Shown: positions 13,889-25,579, counted from the first letter of the stretch. The stretch: 64,000 nucleotides of DNA from Cephalopachus bancanus (GCA_027257055.1 JAPVLO010000007.1:3596001-3660000); one strand, 5' to 3'. Notes: generated by a model not told the origin, from the sequence alone. A program made the numbers and translations.

Positions 13889-13894
13889 AATAAA
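13889..13894 (+). terminator. Isolated AATAAA hexamer
   Basis: AATAAA followed by a T-rich segment ('aatttctttttcaattt'). It could be a distal KCNQ2 poly(A) site (10.8 kb after the stop), the end of an unannotated non-coding RNA, or chance. Confidence 0.2.
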
Positions 13895-14789
13895 ACACAA
13901 CACAGTTAATTTCTTTTTCAATTTAAAAATGAGATGATTCAGCCCAAGAAATGGCCTCGGGAGACAAGGCTGTGCCAGGTGTCTCTGCCCACTGGGCGAC
14001 CCTCCGGCCAGCAGGAGAAGCAGCAAAGCTGGTCTCCCATGTGGCTGAGAGTGCTTATGGAGTGTCTGCTGCATGCAGGAGGGAAACAGTGGGCAGGGAG
14101 GCCTGGCCACACAGTAAGCCTCTCCTGGAACTGCTGGACAGGAACTGGGGTAGTCCCAAGAGTGGGGAGCACAAAGTTCCCCCTCATGATGCCCATCCCT
14201 GCAGCCCGCTGTCCCTCAGTCCCCCAAGAGAACAGTCCCTGCAGCCTGTGACCGGAGTCCAGTCCCTATGGGGTGCCCTAGACTGCCCACTGGCCACAGG
14301 GCCTTGTCCTCACTCCCTCGCGGCATAGTTTGTAGCCCTGTCACCCTGCCCCTCTCGGGTCTCCCACATCTGGACCCAGGACACCAGGGCACCACCGAAG
14401 GCCGAGGCTCCAGTCCCTCCCACTTCCAAACAGGATCCAGGTTGTGTCCTGGGGGACCCATGGTCCACTGACACCCTCAGTTGCTTCCTCGTGCCCCACT
14501 TTTGGACTGGGACAGTGAACTGAAGCGCTGCTTTGGCCACCCTGGTCAGATGTCCCTCTGCCCTGCTGGGGTTTGCCTTCTGGTCTGCACCAGCAGGCCA
14601 TTCTGCATGCTGACTCTGTCGTCTGCAGCCCATGGGCTCCACACTTTCAGTGGCCCCCTGACAGGTTTCCTGGCCAGCCCTGCGATGTGGGGAGCTCTAC
14701 TTCGATTTCCCAAATCGTCTCCCTAGTGGCCTGAGTGTGACTATCCTGGTGGTCCCTCTGCGCCAGTCACTGGCCCTGCTCCAGCTGCA

Positions 14790-14970
14790 GCCTCCCCCTG
14801 TAGACTCTCCCCACAGACTCCCCCCACAGCCTCCCCCAGCCTTTTCTCATAGCCTCCCCCCACAACCTCCTCCCATAGCCCCCCCATCCTTTTCCCCAGC
14901 CTCCCCCTCCATCCTTTCCCCTAGCCTCCTCCTGCAGCCTCCTCCCTCATCCCCCTCCTACAGCCCCCCA
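14790..14970. repeat. C-rich minisatellite (CCTCCCCC.CAGCCTCCCC)
   Basis: About ten short degenerate units built on CCTCCCCC(A)CAG and CCTTTTCCCC, 13-22 bp each. Low sequence complexity, strongly strand-asymmetric (C-rich on +). Confidence 0.75.
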
Positions 14971-16639
14971 GACTGGGAGCTGGAGAAAGCAGCCTAGCTG
15001 TGTCCGCTCCACCATCTGGGGCAGGCAGCTGAAGCCAGGCCTCCCTTCTTGACATTCAGAGCTGCGACTTCCCCGTGTGCTGGCTGGCATTTAGGTTGGC
15101 AGGATTCCTGTGAGTTCCCTCCCTGCGCTGGCCGGAGACCAGCTCCTCTGGCTGCTCAGGCAGTGAGCCCTGCAGAGGTGGCTCTGGGCCTGGGACCAGG
15201 CACAGACCTGGTGCCATGCCGCACAGGGACCCCCGCCTCTGCCCCACTGCAGCCTCAAGGCACCCTGCCCTGAAAGTATGTGGCTCCCTTCCACCAGGGC
15301 CCCACCCAAGTGCCGTTTCCATGCGGTGTCCCTGACTGGCCCTTACCCGAGACCCCCTCTCCGTGGAGATGCTGGTCACACCCTGCTCCTCTGTCACTTC
15401 CTGGATGTGGCCTCGTGACAGCTCTGTTCTGGTTGGGGCCTGGCTCAGCCCTTTTCTTTCCACCCCAGTGCCAGCCCAGGGTGGGTATACACTTGGTGCC
15501 AATCAGCCTGCATCACACGCCCCCTGTAGCATCAGGGGAGCCACCATGTGCCTTGTGTCCACTCCATCTGCCCTTCCATCCTCCACTCCAGTCACTGGCC
15601 AGGGCAGGACTTTGCCTTTTAGTCCTGCTGTGTATGCAGCAGGTGCAGAATGGGTGCTCACTAACTCGACAAGATAAGGAGACAGACTGACCTGTCTAGT
15701 TGCAGACAAATGTCACACCGCAGCCAGCGGCTCTTGATAGGACATTTGCTGAGGGCCTGCTGGGAGGAATGTGAACCAAGTCGACAGCTGAGAGCCCAGT
15801 GGGGGCCACCTGCCCAACCCTGGTACTCTCGTGCCAAGCCTTGCCTTGGCCCAGCCTGCATGGCCCCCATGCCGCTCTGCCCTGTTCTCACCCAGTCCAG
15901 GCAACCGCCTGATATCTGTCCATCTGCACTCACTGAGGCTCAGTGCTGCCAGGGCCCAACAGGGCCCCACAGAGTGTAGTCAGCTGGTCTGCCTGGTCTT
16001 GCCCTGATACGTTTCGCTGATGTCCCGGGTGATATCAACCTCCCGGCAGAGGTGGGGTGGTGGGTCCTGGGTCCAGCACAGGCCAGTGAGGCTGGAGGGT
16101 GGGGGCTTCCTGTGACTATGGTCCTTCTTGGGGCTGTGGACTTCGCCTTGGGCCAGGCATCCCCTGGGACACTGAATCTGGAAAGGGTGGAGTGGGAAGA
16201 GATGGAGGATCTCGTGTAGAGGATCTCTGTGTCCCCTGCAGCCCTCCAGAGATAGCCCAGAGGTGACAGTCTGGGGCAGACACCTGGCTCTTCCTTCTGT
16301 TTACATGAAGCCCGCCTCCATGGCACAGCCAGAGGGAACTCAGGGGCCTCCCTAAGCCAAAGGCCCAGACAGGGCCTCCAGGGATGGAATACTCTGCACA
16401 GAGGGCTGCCTGCCCACCCAGGGACTGGCCTGGACCTTCCTGCCAGGACTTGCAGAGGCTGGAAAACCTGGTCCACATCCCCTGAGGGACTGGTATGTTG
16501 AAAGTGGGCACAAGGCACCACAGAATTAAGATTAGGGAGGCACAGAGGTTCCCTTGAACAAAGGAGTGTGCCAGCCATGCCCATGCACCTATGGGTTCTT
16601 CTGACTCCTCCATCAAGGTGTGAGGTCCGCACCCCTCTC

Positions 16640-17025
16640 TGGAGCCTGGGCGGCCCCGAGGTAGAATGTGTGGGGATGACACAGCCTGACTTCCGAGGCC
16701 AGGCAAGGAACACAATGTGGTTTCCATGTGGACACTGGACGCCATGTTGTGAGGAAGCCCAGGCCACACGGGGAGGCCGCGGGCTCTGTGCAGGGGTTCT
16801 GGCCAAAAGCCCCAGCCTGGGTCTCTGCCAAGCTGATGAATGGTTGATCGAACCCTCAGGTGCTTCCTGTGGAGGTTCTGGACACTGGGAGCTGAGGCCC
16901 ACTATCCTTGCTGTGTCCTGTCCAGATTGCTGACTTACAAAAACCATGAGATAATAAATGGTTATTGTTATTTTTAAGCCACTACATTTAGGGTAATTTG
17001 CCACATAGCAACAGATATACATACA
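16640..17025 (+). mobile_element. LTR-like interspersed repeat (MaLR/MLT-like), 3' part
   Basis: The stretch 'catgagataataaatggtt', 'tttttaagccactacattta' and 'gggtaatttgccacatagca' is a familiar ending of old mammalian LTR repeats (consensus form: AATAAA, then AAGCCACTAAGTTT, then TAATTTGTTAC). It includes AATAAA at 16,953-16,958. The upstream CCATGTTGTGAGGA-type sequence also fits. The 5' boundary and exact family are not determined. Confidence 0.5.
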
Positions 17026-17547
17026 CAGAATCACAGGATTTCTGGGAAACATGAATCCGTGGCCCGTTATGAGGCATGGCCCCCATGAATGGGGACACAA
17101 AGCTGGAAGACACACTCCCGTCCTCTCTTGGAGACAGGGTTTGGATGGTGCTGCCTGCAGACAGAAATGGCGTAGGAAGTCCTTCCATTCCCAGTTTGCT
17201 GAAAGTTTTGATCATGAGTGGGTGTTAAATTTGTCAAATGCTTTTTCTCCATTGATAGAGATGATCATATGTTTTTTCTTCTTTAGTCTGTTAAATATGT
17301 TGAGTTATACCAAAAGATTTCTGAATGCTGAACTAGTCTTGAATTCCTGGAATAAACTTGAATTGGTTGTGACATATCATCCCTTTTGTATATTACTGAA
17401 TGTGATATATTAATACTTTTTTGAGAACTTTTGATTCATGTTCTCAAGGGATATTGATTTGTAGTTTTCTCATCTTGTTATGTTTTGGTTTAGTATTAGG
17501 GTTGTGCCACTTAGGGTAGGGAGTTGGGAAGTATTCCCTTCTTATTT

Positions 17548-17668
17548 TCTTTTTAGAGATGGAGTCTTGCTATGTTGCCCAGGCTGGTCTCGAACTCCTG
17601 GGCTTGAGCAATCTTGCCACCTCAGCCTCTCAAGTAGCTGGGACCACAGGCACACACCACCACTTCTT
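17548..17668 (-). mobile_element. Alu monomer, antisense
   Basis: Single-arm Alu in reverse: 'gagatggagtcttgctatgt', 'ctggtctcgaactcctgggc', 'aagtagctgggaccacaggc'. It lies inside the antisense L1. No second arm or A-rich linker is present, so it resembles a fossil free monomer. Confidence 0.85.
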
Positions 17669-18897
17669 TTTTTCTGAGAGCAATTGTATAACATTGGCAT
17701 TATTTTTTCCTTATATGATTGTTAGAATTTACCAATGGAACACAGTGGGCCTGGAGTATTCTTTTCTGAAAGGCTTCTAATTACAAATTCAGCTTCTTTA
17801 ATAGGTACAGGACGCTCCCAGTTATCAGTTGTGGTAATTTGCATCTTTCAAGGACTGGGCCTATCTCATCTAGCTTACACTCTGTTACTGTTCCTTTAAT
17901 GACTGACGGTCATAGTGGTGTCCTCCTCTTTCATTTCTGATATTAGCAATGTGTGTCTTTTTCCTTTTTTTTAAATTGGTCAGTCTGTCTAAATATTTAT
18001 CAGTTTTGTTTTTTAAAAGAGTCAGATTTTGGGTTGATTGATTTTGCTGTTTTTCTATTTCCAGTTTCATTGATTTCTGCTCAAATCTTTATTTTCTTCC
18101 TTCTGCTTTCTTAAGGTTTAATTTTTTCTGCTTTTTCAGTTTCTTCAGGTAGGAGTTTGAGTCACTTATTTGGAATCTTTCTTCTTTCCTAATATAGGCA
18201 CTTAATGCTATAATGTTTCCTCTAAGCACTGCTTTACCATGCCTTTCATGAGTTTTGGCATGCTGTTCTTTACAATTTCAGTTCAGTTCAAAATATGTTT
18301 AATTTTTCATGAGACTTCCTCTCACATAAGTTATTTTCAAGTGTGTAATTTGATTTCTTATGTTTGTGAAATTTTCCACCTGTTCTGTTATTGACTTCCA
18401 ATAGACTTTCGTTATGTTCTGGGACCACACTTTGTGTGATTTCTATTCTTTTACATTTTCTCGAGTTTGTTTTATAACCCAAAATACAGCCTATCTTGCG
18501 AGTGCCCATGTGTGCCTGAAAGTAACGCCTGTGCGCTATTGTCTATACATGTCAATTTGACCAAGTTGGCTGAGGTTGTCAGGTTGACACTGATTTTTTT
18601 GCCTCATTGTCCCCAGCGTCATTGCTGGAGGAGCATGTCATCTCCATCTCTAACTACAGATGTGTCCATTTCTCCTTTTGGCTCCGTTAGTGTTCATCTC
18701 GTGTATTTTGAGACTCTGTTATTAGATGCACACACACTTAGAACTGCTATGCATTCCTAGAGACCGACCTTTGTATAGTGATGTAACCCCTCACCCCTGG
18801 AAACAGTCCTGTTCTGAGGTGTCTTCGTTCTGATACTGATGGAGCCCCCCAGAGTCCTGTTGGTAAGTGGTTGCCAGGTGCATCTTTCTCCAACCTT

Positions 18898-19186
18898 TGT
18901 TGGAGTCTTACTCTGTCGCCCAGGTTGGAGTGCAGTGACATGCAGTGACACGCTCACAGCCACCCTGGTGTCGACCTGCTGGGCTCCAGAGATCCTTCTG
19001 CCTCAGCCTTCCAAGCAGCTGGAACTACAGGCACGTGCTACCACGCCCAGCTAATTTTTTGATTTATTGTAGAGACGGTCTCGCCAAGTTACTCAGGCTG
19101 GTCTCAAACCAGCAGGCTCAGGCAATCCACTCTCCTCGGCCTCCCAAAGTGCTGGGATTACAGGCTGAGCCACTGAGCCCAGCCTA
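18898..19186 (-). mobile_element. Alu (dimeric), antisense, inside L1
   Basis: Full dimer in reverse with the lineage-typical substitutions (ATTTATTGTAGAGACGG). The direct repeat AACCTTTG flanks it (about 18,892-18,899 and 19,187-19,194), interpreted as a short target-site duplication. The poly(T) head is almost absent, which is unusual beside the other copies. Confidence 0.85.
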
Positions 19187-19588
19187 ACCTTTGCATTTAA
19201 CCTATCTTTGTCTTTATAGTTAAAGTGATTTTTTAAAACATCCTATTGTTGGACCTTGTGTTCTAAAATCAGGATGATCTCTTTTTTTGAGCTGGTGCGT
19301 TTAGACTACTCACATCTACAGTGACTAGTGGTGTGGTTGGGCTGAAGTCAATCTACCAACTTGCTAGCAACTCCGTACTTCTTCCATTTGGCCTTGTTTC
19401 TCTTCCTGTCTTTTTTTCTATTGGATTCATTGAGGATAATCCCAGCTCCTCCCTCACATCCACTGCGCCATTTATATTGCATATTTTATATTCACATGTG
19501 TAATAAAAACAAGATACATGGCTTCCATTTTTTGCTTTGGGCAACTAGCTATCTTTTAGAACAAGTAGAAATAAGAAAATGGATTTTA

Positions 19589-19852
19589 GCCGGGCTTGGT
19601 GACTCAGCCTGTAATCCCGCGCTTTGGGAGGCTGAGGTGAGTGGATTGCCTGAGCCCGCAGGTTTGAGACCCGCCTGGGCAACTTGGCGAGACCTCATCT
19701 CTACAATAAATAAAAAAATCAGCCAGGTGTGGTAGCGCATGCCTGTAATTCTGGCTACTCGGAAGGTTGAGGCGGAAGGATCTCTGGAGCCCAGCAGGTC
19801 GAGGCTGCAGTGGCCGGGTGACAGAGTGAGACTCCAACTTAAAAAAAAAAAA
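19589..19852 (+). mobile_element. Alu (dimeric), sense, with 16-bp target-site duplication
   Basis: Begins GCCGGGCTTGGTGACTCAGC and ends in an A-run. A perfect 16-bp direct repeat AAGAAAATGGATTTTA flanks it at 19,573-19,588 and 19,853-19,868, the hallmark of L1-mediated insertion. It carries the TACAATAAA and CAGCAGGTCGAGG substitutions shared by the other copies in this window. Confidence 0.95.
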
Positions 19853-20004
19853 AAGAAAATGGATTTTATTTTAATTCCATTTGTTCAATTTCCAACGCTC
19901 CTCATTTCCTATGGGCACCCAATTTCCTGACTGACGTCTTCTGCCTAATTAACTTCCTTCAGCATTTCTTCTAGAGTTGACCTGAGAACAATTAATTCCT
20001 TCAT

Positions 20005-20094
20005 CAGCAAGGGCTAAAACCACTCACCTCAATGTCTACTGTCCTACACAAAATGCCTGGCTTTCAACCAAAAATTATGAGGCATATGAAAGGC
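20005..20094 (-). repeat. Inverted repeat, left arm (90 bp) within L1
   Basis: The reverse complement of 21,032-21,121 with 84 of 90 positions identical by my hand alignment. Sequence on both sides fits the normal order of the antisense L1, so this arm looks inserted into it. Confidence 0.9.
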
Positions 20095-20655
20095 CTAAGA
20101 AAGACTTCACCCTCCATATTTAATGGATAATTTTGCTGACTACTGAATTCTGGGTCTACGGTTTTGTTTCTCAGTAAGTTAAAGCTGTCACCCACCTTGT
20201 TCCAAGGCGTCCTCATTCAGATACTGATGGAGTCCCCGAAGTTCTGAGAGTGAGTGCTTGCTGGGCGCATTTTTCTCCATCCTTTGCTCTTAACTAATCT
20301 CTGTCTTTGTGCTTAAAGTGACTTTGTACTTATTCCGTTCTTGCCTGAATGGTTTATGACAAGGAGTCTGCTGTGGCTCCTGTATCTTGTAGGTATTGCA
20401 TGTGTTTTCCTCGGGATGCCTTCAAGAGTTTTGCTTTGCCTTTAGTTTTCAAAAGTTTGAATTTGATATGCCCAGGCACACTTGTTTTTAGTATTTCTTG
20501 CACTTAGCATTGTCTGATTTTTTTATATCTGTTGTTTGGTGTTTGTCATTAAATGAAACATGAAATATGGCCATGTTTCTCCAAAGAGTTCTTCCCCATC
20601 TTCTTCTTCTGTTCCTGGAGGCTCCATCATGCCCCCATCACCTCCTGCCACACAG

Positions 20656-20730
20656 GGTGTGTGTGTGTGTGCTTGTGTGTGCATGACAGTGTGTGTGTGC
20701 GCATGTGTGTGTATGTGTGTGTGTGTTTGA
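20656..20730. repeat. GT-rich microsatellite
   Basis: Interrupted (GT)n, 'ggtgtgtgtgtgtgtgcttg' onward, inside the antisense L1. Confidence 0.85.
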
Positions 20731-21031
20731 CGGTCAGATGTTGATCTAGCTTCACATTCACTGATTCTTTCCTCAGCTGTGTTGGGTTTCCTGCCCAGGA
20801 GAGGCATTTTTCGTCCCTGTTATTGTGTGTTTGAAGCACTTCCTGCCGGCTCTTTCTTATAGTTCCCATCTCTGTGCGCTCCTGTCATCGTGTGTGGTGT
20901 CTACCTTCTCCATATGAGCCCTCATATTACTCACGGTTATTTTAGGCTCCTGCCTGATATTTCCAGCATCTGTGGCATATCTAATTCTGATGTGAGTTAT
21001 TGCTTTGCCTCTTGGGAGTGGGTTTTTTCTT

Positions 21032-21121
21032 GCCTTTCACGTGCCTCATAATTTTTGTTTGAAAGCCAGGCATTTTGTGTAGGACAGTAGACATAGAGGT
21101 GAGTGGTTTTCACCCTTGCTG
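21032..21121 (+). repeat. Inverted repeat, right arm (90 bp) within L1
   Basis: Partner of 20,005-20,094. This arm lies in the orientation expected for the surrounding antisense L1 ('gtgcctcataatttttgttt', 'gaaagccaggcattttgtgt'), so it is the likely donor of the inverted copy. Confidence 0.9.
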
Positions 21122-21420
21122 GTGAGCTGCCTGGCTTCTCCAGGTCTTTGGCGTGGAGGTTTAGTTAACCAAGTCAGACCTAGGACTTGGTTGAGGTGGT
21201 TGTTGCTATGGTTACTCTGAAAGTTCCTCTAGCAAGTTCCGGTGTTCAGGGTGGGGGCCAGTTTGCCAGAGACATTCCCAGTGTCTTCTTCTTGGCTTTG
21301 AGTCTTTTTTGGTGCTGTGCCCAGAGAGAGTCTATCTCCATTAGCTTTGCCAGTTTCATTTTTATTGGGCCATTGCTGGCCTTGTGCGGGAGGTCAGGGT
21401 GTTCTCTGACATTTTAGCAA

Positions 21421-21729
21421 AGCAGGTACCTTGGCAACAGGTCTGGGGTATGGCCTTCACAGCCTGCCGCTCCTGCCCCAGCTCCCAGCAACCCTGCTTG
21501 TCCAAAAGTCTTCCTTCCTCTCTCGCTTCCTACTCCTTCCTCAAGTTGCCAAGTCTTCCTACAGGAACCCTAAGGTGCCATGTTTCGCTGCTCTTCCGGT
21601 GAAAATTGATTGACTTTTGCTCCAGGGGAGGATGAGGAGATGGATTCACAGGAGTCTGGGCAGTGGCAGTCGGTCCCATCCCCAGGTAGCACCAGGGGGA
21701 CGATGATTCATGATTTCCCTGACCTTTTG
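21421..21729. other. Unique or unassigned sequence between L1 and minisatellite
   Basis: About 300 bp with no clear match. It may be diverged L1 upstream sequence. No gene signal seen. Confidence 0.4.
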
Positions 21730-22293
21730 TGGAAAACCTGGGGAGCGTGAGAAGGGCAATCCCCTCGTCATCCTAGAAGGACCTGGGGGTGTGAGAAGGG
21801 CAACCCCCTCTTCAACCTAGAAGCACCTGGGGGAGTGAGAGAAGGGTAACCCCCTCTTCAACCTAGAAGCAACTAGGGGGTGACAGAAGGGTGGGTATGA
21901 GGGGGTGTGAGCAGGGTGACCCCCCTCTTCATCCTAGAAGCACCTGGTGGATGTGAGGAGGGTGATCCCCTCTTCATCCTAACCTTGAGGTTGTGAGCAG
22001 AGTGACCCCTCTTTCGTCCTAGAAGCAAGTGGGTGTGTGAGAAGGATGACCCCCTCTTCAACCTAGAAGCACCTGGGGGATATGAGAAGGGTGACTCTTT
22101 CTTCAACCTAGAAGCACCTGGGGGGTGAAAGAAGGGCGACCCCCTCTTCATCCTAGAAACACCTGGGGGTGTGAGTAGAGTGACTCCTTTCTTAATCTTG
22201 GAAGCACCTGGGGGGTGTAAGAAGGGTGACCCCCCCCCTTCATCCTAGAAGCACCTGAGGTATCTGAGCAGGGTGATCCTTCTTCATTCTGGA
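21730..22293. repeat. Minisatellite, 44-46 bp units
   Basis: Roughly eleven units, each of the form ACCTGGGGGTGTGAGAAGGG, then TGACCCCCTCTTCATCC, then TAGAAGC. Most units are 44-46 bp; two near the middle are longer and contain partial duplications. Units differ by scattered point changes, so the array is not freshly amplified. It separates two stretches of antisense L1. Confidence 0.92.
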
Positions 22294-22479
22294 GGTTTGC
22301 CCTACCCCGTTGCTTACGTCAGGAGCCTGGACCCTTTGTCTCTGCCATTTTAGCTCGTGTTTTCCCTGGGATATGTTTTCTGATGGGTTTAAGAAAAGTG
22401 GGTAATTTGTGGGTTTTCCATTTTCTCTCATTATGAGGGTTGGTGTGATGGTCTTTTCAACTCTTCCCATTGATGTGAA

Positions 22480-24140
22480 ACCAGAAGTCACACATTTGTA
22501 CTTAAAGGATATTTTTGCCGGATACAGAATTCCAGATCACCTTTTAAAGTTGCTGCTATGACGTCTTTTTACCTATGCTATTTCTGAGGATAAATCTACT
22601 GTTATCCTCTATTTTTTTTTTTTTTTTTGAGTCAGAGTCTCACTCTGTCGCCCTGGCTGGAGTGCGGTGGCATGCTCACGACCACCCCAGTGTCAACCTT
22701 CTGGGCTCAGGTAATCCTTCCACCTCAGCCTTCCAAGTAGCCAGAACTACAGGTGCGTGATACCATGCCCGGCTAATTTTCTGATATATTGTACAGACAA
22801 GGTCTCACTAAGTTGCCCAGGCTAGTCTCAAACCCATGGACTCAGGCAATCCTCTCACCTCGGCCTCCCAAAGTGCTGGGATTACAGGCTCGAGCTACCT
22901 CGCCCGGCTATCCTTTATTCTAATGGGTCTAACATTTTTTCCCTCTCTGGGTGTTTCATTGATTGATTTTCTTGATTTTGCTAGATTTTCCTTTAGCACT
23001 GACTTTAAACAATATAATTATCATTAAATCCTTCACATGGTTTAAGCCATGCTTATGTCTTATGCTTGGGATGCATTTAACTTGGATTTGTGGGCTTGTT
23101 GCTTTCATAAAACTTGGCACATTTCCGGCCATAATTTTTTCAAGTATTTTTCCTGTGTCTCCTCCTCTGGGTACTGTACATAAGTGTCTACAAGGCCAAT
23201 GTAGGTTGTCCTGCTGATCGCCGATGCCCCTAATTTCTTAGGCATTCTCTCTCTCCCTGCCTTTCATCCTGTCGTTCCCCTGGATCTCTCTTCCATCAGC
23301 CCTACCCAGTGTGCCTGTCATCTCAGACATTGTATTTTTCATCTCTAGAAGTGATATTTGGGTCTCTTCTGTATCTTCTGTGCCTCTACTTAACTTTTTT
23401 CGAGTATGTTAAATACAGTTATAACAGCATTTTACTTGCCTTTCTCTATTAATTCTAGCGCCTATGTCAGTTTGGGGTCAGTTTCATTTGATCAGATCAC
23501 ATGTTTTTCTGTTTCTATGTATGCCATAACTTGCAAATTTTAATTCACAATAATTCTGTGGCTTGTGGATGTGTTTACATTCTTACAAATGTTTCTGACA
23601 TTTGTTATGTTTCTCAGAATGTTTGAAGTCAGGCATCTTGTTAAGATTCATTCATCAGTCACAGATTAGCCTGTCATCTAGTCCTAACTGTTTCCCACTG
23701 CTAAGACTCTGCCCACGTTCCCTTTGGAGTACCGTGTCGCGTCCCACAAATTACGAAGTTTTCCAGTCCAGCTGTTGGGGATGGTCCTCTTGACTGCTTG
23801 CTCTATGGGAGTGCTGGGTGCTGTCCCTCTGACATGCTGGGCATCCTCTTCCTGGCCTTGGCAGGAGGGGCAGATCTCTGGGGCACTCGGCGTCTTCTTG
23901 GCCCCCAGAGCGCCTGTCTTCCACCAGCCGCCAGGCTTCCCCAGACTCCCAGCTCTGTCTCCTTCACAACTGGGTCCCCAGAAAGCAAATGTGGCCCTTA
24001 GGAAGCCCATCTTGGGGCCATGGCCCCTGCTGCCTAATGTCCCGTGTCTCAAAGACTCCTTGGAGCCTGTCACCATCCAGCAGGAGGCAGCTTTGACCCT
24101 GTGACCACCTGTGGGCTCTGCCACTTCTGTGATGCACGCT
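22480..24140 (-). mobile_element. Second antisense L1M-type segment
   Basis: After the minisatellite the L1 pattern resumes with a second version of the region seen at 20,100-20,520 ('ccggatacagaattccagat'), then continues through 'tctcagacattgtatttttc', 'ctctacttaacttttttcga' and 'gggtcagtttcatttgat', all familiar antisense L1M phrases lying upstream of ORF2. The end near 24,140 is diffuse. It has an Alu inserted at 22,614-22,908. No open frame survives. Confidence 0.7.
22614..22908 (-). mobile_element. Alu (dimeric), antisense
   Basis: Starts with a T-run, then GAGTCAGAGTCTCACTCTGT, and ends CTACCTCGCCCGGC. An 11-bp target-site duplication with one mismatch flanks it (TATCCTCTATT at 22,603 and TATCCTTTATT at 22,909). 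Confidence 0.93.
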
Positions 24141-25295
24141 GACGCCTTGTCCCATCACAGGAATGTTTCAACGTTCCTGCCCTGGGCCTCTGCTCACACA
24201 AGTTTGGGCCCTGATGTCCACCCAACCTCCTCTCAGAATCCCATCTGTTGTGGGGCGTCCTGGTACCAGCATGCGTGTTCCGTGTGCAGCAGCAACTGAG
24301 GGGAGAGTGGGGTGAAGGGGTGGGTAAGCTTCAGGAAACAGCCAGGACTGCCCAGTGAGGATTCACCTGGTCTTTGTCCGGCCTCTGCTTCTTTGGCCCT
24401 TCCAGCTGAGAAGCGGCCACACTGGTGTCTCTTCCCTCTGACAGTCGGCATGTGATCTCCTTCGACCGGGCAGGATGCTCACCCCAGATCTGCCCAGAGA
24501 ACCCACATGGAACTCCCACTTGCCTTCTGTGGCTCAGCCAGGTCCTTCCCAGCTCTCAGGGAGATGCTGTCTCCCAGGAAGGCCAGCAAGGCCACTACTT
24601 CTGGCAGGCACCATTGGGCTCCCTCCTGCTTTCCAAGATTGATGGTAGACACTCAGGAAAGAAGCGCCTCTCCTTCCTCCACCATCTGGCCTCTGGCATC
24701 CTCCCTGGATGGTTGTGGCCAATGTGCTCAAACCCAGCACACTCCTTGACCTGCGCCTCCCAGGGGAAGCCTGGGCTCTCCCTGCTTGCGGGCACCTCCT
24801 CTCCCAGCCTCTCCCGTCAGTGGTCCAGGATTCCCTGGCTCATCTGCTCCCGTTGCTCCATAGGCCCCCCAGGGTCTTAAGAACTGCACACCCCCGGCAG
24901 TGCTGACATTTGCTCTGTCCCCACCTGGCTCAAGAGGCATCACCAGGCTCTGTCCCTCCAGAAAAATCCCCCAGACCCTCCTCAGAGCAGCTGGGGCCTT
25001 GAGTTGAGGGCTACCCAAGTCTAGGATGTCCACAGGTCCTTGGTGCCATCTGCACATGAGGTTCCGCTCACAAGTGTCAGCGCAGCTGACTCTGTGGGGG
25101 ATGCAAGGGTGGGTGGGGTCCCTGCCAAGCCTGAGGGAAGAAAAATCCGTCTGCAGAAACTGCGGGGGTCGTGGCCTCAGCAGGGAAATCTGAAGGGCCC
25201 TCTTGCTGCTGAGGATGTGAAACGAATTTTATTCTCCTTGGGCAGCAAAGAGTGGCCTGGCCACTATTTCATGTGCCTTTAAGATTAATATTTGG
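24141..25295. other. Intergenic unique sequence
   Basis: No recognisable gene or repeat apart from short diverged tracts. Open frames on both strands are short and without domains. Confidence 0.5.
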
Positions 25296-25579
25296 AAGCC
25301 GGGCTCGGTGGCTCAGCCTGTAATCCCACGCCTTTGGAAGGCTGAGGTGAGTGGATTGCCTGAGCCCACGGGTTCGAGACCCGCCTGGGCAGGCGAGACC
25401 TCATCTCTACAATAAAACAAAAAAAAATTAGCCGGACATGGTAGCGCGCGCCTGTAATTCCGGCTACTCGGAAGGCTGAAGGATCACCGAAGCCCAGCAG
25501 GTCAAGGCTGCTGTGGCCGGGAGCAGCTGTTGCACTCCAGTCTGGGCGACAGAGTGAGACTCCAACTCAAAAAAGAAAA
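25296..25579 (+). mobile_element. Alu (dimeric), sense, 12-bp target-site duplication
   Basis: Flanked by a perfect 12-bp repeat ATTAATATTTGG at 25,284-25,295 and 25,580-25,591. It has the same diagnostic substitutions as the other dimers here. Confidence 0.95.

Larger units (their letters stand above)
11736..16639. other. Intergenic unique sequence
   Basis: Mostly unique GC-rich DNA. It contains an AATAAA at 13,889-13,894 preceded by pyrimidine-rich sequence, and a C-rich minisatellite at 14,790-14,970. I found no convincing coding exon. Long open frames on the minus strand (for example across 15,940-17,115) run through repeat sequence and have no recognisable domain. Confidence 0.5.
17160..21420 (-). 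mobile_element. Old L1 (LINE-1), antisense, fragmented and rearranged
   Basis: On the minus strand this reads as LINE-1 ORF2 and flanking sequence. Near 17,170-17,260 it encodes the reverse-transcriptase region (SINGEKAFDKF, then MIKTFSKLGMEG); near 17,890-18,070 an ORF2 peptide (DKYLDRLTNLKKRKKTHI, then NERG); at 18,270-18,770 and 19,190-19,560 endonuclease-proximal sequence. From about 19,870 it continues into the upstream part of the element. It is interrupted by four Alu units or monomers and by a GT-rich tract near 20,656-20,730, and contains two internal rearrangements (an inverted 90-bp copy at 20,005-20,094 and a direct duplication at 20,198-20,340). All frames are broken, so it is inactive. 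Confidence 0.8.

Noticed and set aside
15940..17115. A 391-codon open frame on the minus strand
   Set aside because: It runs through an LTR-like repeat at its start and has no domain, no splice context and repeat-like composition; GC-rich DNA often gives such frames.
17885..18070. Possible small lysine-rich protein on the minus strand
   Set aside because: It is a fragment of decayed L1 ORF2.
21730..22293. Regular repeats with variable segments, reminiscent of a CRISPR array
   Set aside because: Units are contiguous without unique spacers, and the locus is a primate genome. It is a minisatellite.
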